Source: Vitellaria paradoxa (Eukaryota > Streptophyta > Magnoliopsida > Ericales > Sapotaceae). From it: DNA of 64,000 nt. Below, in pieces: positions 55,593-64,000 of this stretch. The translations under genes and the position numbers were made by a program. The stretch lies in assembly GCA_019916065.1 (NCBI GenBank), contig CM034237.1, positions 37,616,485-37,680,484 on the forward strand, in the 5' to 3' direction. Every line of letters starts with the position of its first letter. Position 1 is the first letter of the stretch. The notes below the pieces were generated by a model that did no database searches, was not told the origin of the DNA, and saw only the letters and a list, made by a program, of their open reading frames with translations.

Positions 55593-57913
55593 GCTCACAA
55601 TAAGCACAAAGGAAAAGAGACAATAGGCAAAATAGGATCACAAAGAATCAAGATAACATGACAGATTATTTAACTATCAAAAGAAAACAAATAAAGCAAA
55701 TCCACTTTCATAGGAAATTACAACTACACTTAGCACGTATAGCAAGCCTTTCAAACCTCTAGGTTCCCCCTAGTGGACAAGTGAAGTCTCATGAGAGTTT
55801 GCAGTGATGCTACCCATAAACATCTGATCTCATGAATGATACAATCAAGCAAGTAACTCATGCTTCAATTTCAATATCAAATAAGTTATACAATCCAAGA
55901 ATTGCGTATATCATCCCAATGCATGTTGAACAAGTCTAAATCAACCACTAGAACTCAAATATGCCAATTCTTATTTTCATTTAATTTAATCATAAAACAT
56001 ACCTAATGACCCAGCCTTAACTTCAAATCTCACCAAGTCATCCACTCACAAGTGAAGTCACTCAAGAAGGGTTTTCTCTTATGGTTCTTACAAGAATGTA
56101 AATACAAAGAAAGTGCAATAAACCCAATCAAGATGTGAATGAAAAAATTAAAATATAACCAGTGGCATAGCTTTGCGAATGGATATCTTAATGCATTATT
56201 AAACGAAAACACTACTATAATTCACATAAAATAGATCAATGCATCCATGAGTGTCATTTCCCTAAAGTCCATTAGGTCTTTACTAGGTTGTAGATTGGCC
56301 TTTGGGAATTGGCTAGACAATAACGGATAGGAAATTTCAAAGTGCATGTCTAGGGATAACATGAAAGTGCAATAAAAACTCAATGCATTCCAACTCCTCC
56401 TTTCATACACCTTGAATGCCAAACATGAAGTTTTATTGAATTGTAAATATTCTATTCTTTTTTTTATGGGACTAAAAACAAATGATGCTCAAGAAATACT
56501 ATGTCCCATACTTATTTTCTTTCCTTTTTTCCATTTCTTCTTTTTCTTTTTTTCTTTTTTTTTGGGTATTTTTTAATAATGAATTTCTCTTCATTCCTGG
56601 CACCTTTCTTTCCAATTTCAATCATCATCCTTGAAACACCTATTATATTAAACCATGATACACTTTACATCCCATGACATATAGAGGTTGGCTAAAATAT
56701 CTAAATGGGGCAAAAGGGTCATAGATGTGGCTAGAAATTCAAAGAAAATCTCTTTCTTTCTTTTTTTCAACGACTTCAAAGTGGCTCTAAAGTAATTTAA
56801 TTGAAGGAAATGACTAAGGCTCCAAAGAATTGAAAGATGGCCTAACATCACTTCCTAGGGTCATAACAACTCATAAGATGCATTGATACACTCATGCAAG
56901 TTAATGTAATGCCTTGTGTGCATTGAGACCAAAACAAGTAAGTGTGATGAAGCTAGTCAAGGACTAATGAGATGAACAAAAGATAGAGTATTAAGTATGT
57001 AACCCTCCAAAGCAAAGACAAGGCTCAAAAGCTCACGAAAGAAGGTTCAAGTCTCCACCTATGTCATGGCATATTTAAGTAACAAAATCTCATGAACAAT
57101 AGTCCTTAACACACTCTCATCCAATGATCTCAAAGGACATGTTCTTAAGCATTAGGAAATATATACTCAACTTGAATCATGCACCTTATTCAATATTAAA
57201 ACCAAATCACTAATTACTCTTATGGAAAAAAATACCAACATCAAACTAATCAAGAGAGACATGTAAGGTCCAACTCATGCTAAGTCAAGTCAATTAGGCT
57301 CAAATATGCTCAAATTAAAAAAAAATTAAATTGATAATTTTTACAGTAAAAGTGAAAATATCATCATGCGAACCCGACCCCCAACCTATATTGTGCATTG
57401 TCCTCAATGCAACAACCATGAAGAAATATGGATTGGTAGTGTGAAAGTAAGCATAATGAAGAGCATATAATCATAGCCACTAAAATCACAAAACAATCAA
57501 CCAAGCATAAGTAGCAGTCAAGCATACACCCATTATTTAAACTACTTAAGACATCACCTAATCCACCCCCAACCTAGATTCTACAGCACTCCAACAACAA
57601 GCATATATCATCATTAAGTACCAAGATGGAAATGCAAGATTAAGGAAAAGAATAAGGAATGATATTACCACAAGAGCTTTTTTATTTGAAGGAAAGAAGA
57701 GCTATAAAAGAAAAATGTTAGAAATAAAAGAAAAGAAAAATAAAGGAAAAATAAATCAAGAAAAAGTTAGAAAGTAAAAGAAAATAAAAACAAAATAAAA
57801 TAAGCAAAGAAGTAAAATTCTAAACTAAGAAAAAATAAGAAATAAGAAAAATAAAAATCTACGTGCTATGTACAGGAAATGAGGGAGAAAGGTCATCCAC
57901 CATCTACCCTATC
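55593..57913 (-). other. D 3' non-coding interior
   Basis: No coding region is supported. Two internal G tracts are complementary to 57378-57382 and 57565-57571; the first has the TTGAGGACAATG motif upstream, as in A and B. There is no ORF3. A GTGGAGACTT motif (minus strand, about 57050-57060) is shared with the 3' regions of A and B. Confidence 0.6.
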
Positions 57914-58741
57914 CTAAGCCTTACAAAATGGTTTTATTGACAAAATGATATCTCCAGACTTGTGAGAAACTGAAGATGGGTAAGCTCCAAGTGCACATGA
58001 CACCAGAGACAATGTGGCCAAATGGGGTCCACAACACTCCGGATGTGGCCCACAATGAAGATCAAATGTGAACATGGGATGCTCTAATAGACACTCAACA
58101 CCAAGAAGGTCAATATGAGCTACCTCCTTAGGATAATTCGCCACCTCTACCCAAGTATGGCCGGTCTTAGATAAGTCACTCACTAAACCCCAAATAGGAC
58201 TCTCGGTGGGACCTAAATCAAGAGAGGAGAGGTCTGTATTACTCCCACTCTCAAGTACACAAGTGAATGATATGGGTGAGACGAACTCCATTCAAAACTC
58301 TTCAGGCCAAGTGACTTTTTTGCTCCGAGAATAAGTCTTAAGACATTGAAGAACAGCTTGAGTGATCAGGGTAAGATGAGCATTGTGCTCAGGGATAGTG
58401 ATAGGTGAGGAATATGCATTAATGACAGACTCCACAGACATTGGACTAATGTCTTTTGAATTCTCAGTGTGGGTGAAAGAAGGTACATAGTCAAGAGAGT
58501 CCAAAACAATTGTAGTCCCGAACTCCACCCTCACACCATCCCCTAAATCAATGGTCTCCAAAGGTGCATCATCATTATCAAATGAAGACCAATCAATCTT
58601 AGATGTGGGTGATATGGTGCTAGGTTCACTAGTGGAAGCATATGTGGGCTCCAATGTGGTAACCTTAGGCAAATGTTTCCTCAACAACCTCACTATTTCC
58701 CTCAAGACCCACAATAGGAATGTTATTAGATGAATGCTCAA
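57914..58741 (-). pseudogene. D unidentified ORF, two segments in one frame
   Basis: Two open segments (58741-58292 and 58291-57914) lie in the same frame, separated by one TGA. Together they span about 275 codons. The first has a Ser/Thr-rich region and an acidic segment (NDDAPLETIDLGDGVRVEFG); the second has a His/Cys-containing segment (DLHCGPHPECCGPH). No RT, protease or integrase motif is visible and I do not recognise a family. It lies downstream of the gag remnants, where pol would be expected. It could be a linker-derived or captured sequence. Confidence 0.4.
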
Positions 58742-59452
58742 GGTCTCAAGGATAAGTTTCTGGAAAAACTTTAAAAAGTGTGTCTAAATCAGATATGGTA
58801 GACTCCAAAAGTAACGCATCTGCAAGTACAGTCTCATGATCATGATATTCAGTCTCCATGAGTAGTGTGAGAAGTGAGCATGCTAGTCGGCATGTGATGT
58901 AGTGTCAGTATGCTCAATATCTCTCCTAGGTCTTATGTTCTCATAAAGGGACTCAAGATAGTGCCATACTATGTCTGGTTGTAAGATCCAAAATTTCATC
59001 TAGAGTGTGGCGCATGTCTGGACGCAACCCATAAAATAAGCAACTTAAAATACACACCAACTCTAAATGATGGCTTAGATAGGATTGTAAAATATTGTTA
59101 GACCTTTCCCAGCATTCATAGAACAACTCACTCTTTTTTATAAAAGGATTTTAATTGAAATTAGAAGATGTAAGTTCGATGGATGGTGGAGAAATGAAGT
59201 AAAATGCATTTGACAAATCCTCTTAGGACTGAATAGGTGAATTAATAGCTTAGTACCAATCCAAAGCAACCTCTTGTACAGACATGGGAAAAAATCAAAT
59301 ATAAAAACATAATCCATGCAACCATTAGTTCTATACATGTAAGCCAACTCAAAGTTTTCAAGATGGACTCGAGGGTCCTCATGTTCATGCTGATAATATG
59401 AAAGTAGCATATGTGTGGTTTCTAGAACAAAATATGTCCCATAAATTTCTTC
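58742..59452 (-). pseudogene. D gag remnants
   Basis: A minus-strand segment at 59410-59138 encodes EDPRVHLENFELAYMYR, which aligns in position with the gag stretch DSENPYTYMKEFEDVC of B. Downstream sequence is degenerate and frame-broken. The first ATG and zinc knuckle were not identified. Confidence 0.5.
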
Positions 59453-59757
59453 TAGATAACCAACATGTTAGTGGGTGGTGTTGGGTAAACCACATATGCA
59501 TGCATTGAAATCTATGTTGATCATTAAAATGTAAAATTAAAGAAAAAGAAATAACAATAGAAAAATTAAGTTAAATATGCAAACAAAACTAAATGTTATG
59601 CGACTAACTAAATGGCAAGCAAATGCAATATGCTACAATGCAAAAAAAAAAAAAAAAAAAAAAAATTGCTATCTAAGAGAATAAAGATAGGAAAAAATAT
59701 TCTCAATTGCTTAAGACGATTCAATCCTAGCTCCGAATTATACACAAGCAATTGCTT

Positions 59758-59775
59758 ACCCCTGCAACGGTGCCA
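59758..59775 (-). other. D primer-binding site, diverged tRNA-Asp type
   Basis: The minus strand reads TGGCACCGTTGCAGGGGT, which differs from the tRNA-Asp complement at a few positions. It lies 4 nt inside the LTR border at 59780. Confidence 0.75.
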
Positions 59776-59779
59776 AAAT

Positions 59780-60556
59780 TGCTTGTGTTCTTCTCTTGAT
59801 GATAAAGAGAAGTGGATACACCCCAGTGCAAAGTGATCAGTCGTAGTAATTTAAATTTGTAAGTGGTGAAGTACTAGTCATACCCATAGTGAGAGGCGTA
59901 ATGAACTCGCAATTCTTCTTCTCTTATTTAGAAGGTGTCACACAATATAAATGAAGGAAAATAGGGTTGAATTTTGAAGATGAAATTTGTGATGGAAAAT
60001 TTAATGAAACTAAAATCAACTATAAAATTAGTCTTGGATCAAACCAATTCAGGTAGTGATTTCTATAGATTTTCGAGGAGAAACAATGACTAATCAATTT
60101 GATTATAAAATCAAGTTCACTTGGTTGAATCTCTAGATCAAACACTTAGATTGCAATAATCTATATAGAATACATGAGAGTTCTAAGTAGTAATTCACAT
60201 ACAAAATCCTTAAGATTGGGCATGAAAATTCCAACTAAGTAACTCACATATAATGTACATAGAATATACAATCACAAGAGTTAATCAAGAAATACCAACT
60301 AGTGATTTCAAATGATCCAAACAAACTAGTCATCATTCATTAAAAATCTAAAGAAAATTGAACACTGAAGCACAATTAAGAACAATAGTTGATAAATTTG
60401 GTGACAAAGCTAGGTTTGTGTAATTGAAAACCTAAATTAAACACTTAGAGTGCATAATTTATAGAAAGTACATGTAAGTTCAATAATGGCAATCCACATA
60501 CAATTTCTTAAGAAAGTGCATGAGAATTTTAATTAGCAACTAACATATAATCTATA
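59780..60556 (-). repeat. D 5' LTR, R/U5 side only
   Basis: This is homologous to 53771-54548 of the D 3' LTR. It is interrupted at 60557 by the CACTA-type element; the U3 side is not found again before the window ends. Confidence 0.8.
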
Positions 60557-63350
60557 CACTACTAGAAGAAGGACTTTGGTAGTCGCTGCAAAGGGAAAAG
60601 CAGTCGGTAATAAGTTTTTTGCGATGGTTTGGTGACCGCCAAGAATGGGTCAGAATTGTGTCATCACTAAAAATATTAGTGACCGCTTTATAGTATTTGC
60701 GATGGCAGAGCAAACCACCTGTGAGTAGAAGATTAGATTTGTAGCGACCGACATTAGCAGTTGCTAATAGGCCCAAAGCAGTCTCTACATTTTTCTTGAG
60801 AACTTCACACCATGTCCCGCCACCATGTGGCGAGTAGACATTAGTGACTGCTAAGAGCTTATTAGCAGTCGCTAATTCTCTTTAATCTTCTTTTTTTTTA
60901 ATTATTTTTTAATTATTTTAATTTTTTCGTTAGCGACCGCTTGTGACGATCGTAATAAAATTTGTAATTTTTTAAAAACTTTTTGTTATTTTTTAGTTAT
61001 TTAATTACTTTTTTATTAATTTTTTAAATTCGTTTGTTATTATACTATTTATTTGTAAATGTTTATTTCAAAATTAATTTAATTTGGTTATAGTTTAAAT
61101 TACACATGTAACAAAAAATTTTTAAATAAAATAAAACAAAAATGTACATTTATGTATACAAAAACAATACAAAATTTAATTATAAAATTTGTTATATACA
61201 AATGCACAAAATACGAAAAACAAATATACAAATGTACAGAGCGTGCTGCGTTAGTTATATTCCCATCAATTTCTTTGGTATTATTATTAGCTTGATGAAA
61301 GTGAAGAAGTTATTGAGATTGATGCTGATCATTTTGAGGACAATGATGTCAAAGAAATTGATTGGAATAGAATTAATGTAGTACGTTGCTTTGACTCAGA
61401 ATCAGCCAAATCCAATCCAAGAGGGCCAGCTGCCATCGTACAAGTCCTACAATGAAACAATAACCGAATGAGAATGTGACAACAAAATATGAATAAATAA
61501 ATTTATAAAATTTTAATTAGCTATAAAAATGAAAATTAATCTTTCTAATTTGAGGAGGAGGAGGATGGCTCTGACTTTTAGATAAGCGACTTTCCATCCC
61601 AGCCATCATCTTGGCCCGAAGCGATGCATTTTGCGTGTCCATCTATACTCAGAGGGTCTGGAGTAGGTCCTAGTCATGACGTTTGGCCTGAGAGAATGAC
61701 TTCACTCGTGCGATGGATCGGTATGGAATGCCCACACCCCATGTGAGCATGTATCTATGTCCGTCACGTCTGACGATAGAGAAAAATATCTCATCTCTCC
61801 TCTCCTCGATTCCCTCTCATCTGGCGACAGCTCAGCCAGACGTGCCTCAAATTGAGCATAAAGGAAACAAGATAAGATGGATAGGGAAGATAAGTAACTA
61901 TATTATGTAAAGCAAAATTGAATATGCTTATTGGCCAAAAGATATAAATTAATTACCCGTATGGCCTGAACCTCCGTCAAATCATCATATTGAATCGCTA
62001 ACAATATAGCCATTTGATCAGTCCTTTGGCCCTCCTCTGCTCTCTGTTGAATGGTAAATTATATGTTAATAATTTATTATCATATGACATGAAAATAAAC
62101 GAAAATTTTACATGATAGGCTAACGTTTTATCTCTTGGCGGATTTGTGTAAAGTGCCAAGTCCTCTCCTTGTGTGGGGGCCTTGCAACCCTCAGTTCCAC
62201 GAGTTTCTTATGGCCTTCTCTTATTTTAATTTTTTGTCAATTAGTTTTTGTAACTTACGCTTTATAGCTTAAAACTCAAGGAAAAAAATTCAAATCACAA
62301 TTTACTCACACGTGCCTCGAGGTGAACCAGTAACTGACGAGTTTAGGCCACTGGTAGAGGAAGACGCCCAGCGAGACTCGCTGGATGATGTTAGAGTCAT
62401 TCTCATATCCCCTTTTAGTAAGTAGACTTGACCTTATTCTTATGGTCCTTCCATATCCTCTGGCACCCATAGTAGACGACCCAGAAGTCTGGAGGAACAT
62501 CAATTACATTAGCTTGAAAATGACAAATTATAGAATATTTTTAATATTACAAGTTTCAACACAGACACCACATACAAATAAATAGGAAAATATGATACTT
62601 GCACCTCGGCTTAGAGGCCCTCGAATGCAGTGGGCAGGAAGGTGTCCTAGTTGAGGCTGGTCAGCAAAAATCTAATCAGATTTTGGACTAAGTGTCTGAG
62701 CAGGGAGATCAGGGACTATCCATCCTTCCCACCGGGTTGGGCGTATCATCCCACTACACAGTCATCCACTGTGACCCATAGTTCCACTACAACAATCCCC
62801 TCGAGGGTCCTTTATTGGGCCTCGAATGCCTACTCAGAGTGGGAGAATAATGTTGTATACTAAATATTAAGTTTAATGAGTTGAAAGAAAAAATTTTAAC
62901 GACTAAAAAATATCTTAAACTGAAAAATGTATACCTGTCGCTATAGAGTCAGACACTGAAGGTGCCTAACTGTGCATCAAAGTATGCACTGACGTGGAGG
63001 GTGATGGCCTGATAGTGCCTGCCAAACTGCTACTCGCATAGGATAGATTGAGGCACTCGGCCATCGTCCTTGGACCAAACCTCTTCCTAGAGCATCCAAA
63101 TATGTCTCCTATATGTTCACAAGTTAGATTTATTATAATTTAAAAAAAATAAAATTTAAAATAACTTTGTTTGGATAAAAAATTACACAACCCTTTATTA
63201 AGCATTTAAATCAACGATACCTCTTTTGATAGTCTCATTAACCCAATTAACATGTTTCTCGCATTGGACGATTACATCCCGATTTAGAGCTTGTTGGGTG
63301 AAAGCATCCATATCTAGCTTATCACATTCAATCTGATACACCCCCTTCTC
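60557..63350. mobile_element. CACTA (En/Spm)-type DNA transposon, one end
   Basis: The end begins CACTACTAGAAGAAGG at 60557, a typical CACTA terminus. Short motifs in both orientations follow within about 400 bp (GCGACCGC, GCGATGG, AGTCGCTA, GTGACCGC), the expected subterminal repeats. The preceding ATA (60554-60556) is a possible 3-bp target duplication. The opposite end was not found, so the right limit is only my estimate. Confidence 0.7.
61540..62860 (-). pseudogene. Degenerate CACTA-associated coding region
   Basis: Broken minus-strand frames include ELSPDERESRRGEM near 61800-61840, ASLRAKMMAGMESRLSKSQ near 61570-61640, and AEEGQRTDQMAILLAIQYDD near 61990-62040. The Arg/Glu-rich helical pieces resemble the accessory protein of plant CACTA elements. 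Introns cannot be placed. The function call rests mainly on position inside the transposon. Confidence 0.35.
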
Positions 63351-63369
63351 AACATTTTAATTGCAATTT

Positions 63370-64000
63370 ACCAATTAAGATTGGCTCTGACTAACCCTAA
63401 AATGTGTTTGGGTTCTACCTCTTAAGTGCAAGAGGGCTGTCGTAGTTTTAAACTCGATGAGTACCGAGGTCACCTCGACAGGGAGGGCTTTGTTAAAAGC
63501 TCTAGACTTGTTCTCTTAGTTAGTAGGTGAACCTAAATTAATTTAAACTAATTTTTCAGCAACTCAAACTTTTGTTTTAGGTTCTAAATGAATTAAATAT
63601 TAATTAAAGAAATTCAATTTAACTTTAAAGTGCAAACAAACCATCTACTCTAAATTTTAAAGCGAATAAATCAACTCAGAAATTAAATTAAATAACAAGC
63701 ACAATACTGAAGAGGTTCTTGATCCAACTTTCAAGTCCGGTTAGTTCACTACTTTGCCTTGGGATGTTTGTATTCAAATCTAGATTAGGGTTTAATTCAA
63801 AAAGTGTTAAGAATATTTTAATCAAAGGTCAGTACTAGTGATCTCAAGCGGATATGGTTAAAGACCTTTGTTTCGAAGGTTTTTCAAATAAACAAAACTA
63901 CAAGTGAACTCAAATCCTATTTTTAATCATGTTCGAAAGTGTTTAAACAATTAATAACGGAAACCCATACCAGTGATTTCAAACAATTTGGTTAAAGATT
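63370..64000 (-). repeat. LTR-like fragment, type E
   Basis: Read on the plus strand it has CTCG-ATGAGTAC-CGAG (63453-63468) followed by GTCACCTCGACAGGGA. This is the same hairpin plus downstream motif found near the 3' ends of the A, B, C and D LTRs. No PBS was identified next to it. It continues past the window edge. Confidence 0.5.

Larger units (their letters stand above)
53771..60556 (-). mobile_element. Athila-like element D without visible pol
   Basis: This minus-strand element has its 3' LTR at 53771-55557, an interior at 55558-59757, a diverged tRNA-Asp PBS at 59758-59775 and the first 777 bp of its 5' LTR (59780-60556), which is then interrupted by a CACTA-type transposon. The interior of about 4.2 kb holds gag remnants and an unidentified coding region, but no protease, RT or integrase motif that I can find. 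It is inserted in copia gag. It is probably non-autonomous and older than A and B, since its LTRs differ at many sites. Confidence 0.8.

Overview
The window comes from a flowering-plant nuclear genome, most likely a eudicot. It is AT-rich, its LTR retroelements carry primer-binding sites (PBS) matching plant tRNA-Asp and tRNA-iMet, and it has Athila-type Ty3/gypsy polyproteins, a CACTA-type transposon end and CT-rich leaders. The species cannot be told from the sequence. Nearly all of it is nested transposable elements, as in pericentromeric heterochromatin. I found no tRNA, rRNA or CRISPR, and only one candidate host gene, a small secreted peptide near 48.0-48.4 kb.

Layout. (1) 1-6063 (-) is the 5' part of Athila-like element A: gag-pol running off the left edge, PBS and 5' LTR. 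(2) 6064-16904 (+) is element B copy 1: gag C-terminus, pol, ORF3 and LTR B#1. (3) 16910-18057 (+) is the PBS and first half of gag of B copy 2. Here a second copy of A begins (18058-27167, -): 3' LTR, ORF3 and pol, cut off at 27167. (4) 27168-32171 (+) is the ORF3 to LTR B#2 remnant of B. (5) 30463-44199 (+) is a complete B element (B3, 13.7 kb) with LTRs #2 and #3. (6) 44200-46602 (-) is the 5' end of element C, whose gag was the target of the B array. (7) 46603-52579 is mostly non-element DNA with the peptide-gene candidate. (8) 52580-53770 (+) is a Ty1/copia 5' fragment. (9) 53771-60556 (-) is element D, an Athila-like element with gag remnants and no visible pol. (10) 60557 to about 63.35 kb is a CACTA-type transposon inside the D 5' LTR. 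(11) 63.4-64.0 kb is a fragment of a fifth LTR type, E.

A is split between the two window sides: its 5' part lies left of B copy 1 and its 3' part right of B copy 2. The same B gag site (GGTAG) abuts both. The simplest history is that A inserted into B gag, the compound element was tandemly duplicated through the B LTRs, and a later deletion fused A pol to the ORF3 leader of a neighbouring B copy. B3 shows the empty site.

The most interesting signal is regulatory. A and B encode pol-downstream ORF3 proteins that look soluble, with a basic N-terminus and a C-terminal coiled coil. Upstream of ORF3 lies an apparent internal promoter: paired TTCGAA palindromes, then a TATA box 22-23 nt after the last palindrome. 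The same palindromes occur in the LTR U3. Each family has its own palindrome (A: TATTCGAATA; B: GGTTCGAACC; C: GGGCGCCC; D: degenerate GTCCGGAC) in pairs of fixed spacing, 20-23 bp in A and C and 12-13 bp in B and D. This looks like a retrotransposon-encoded, family-specific DNA-recognition circuit, comparable in logic to the foamy-virus internal promoter or VANDAL VANC proteins; the functional link is inference. Two small hairpins, one before the polypurine tract (PPT) and one near the LTR 3' end, change sequence between families while keeping pairing.
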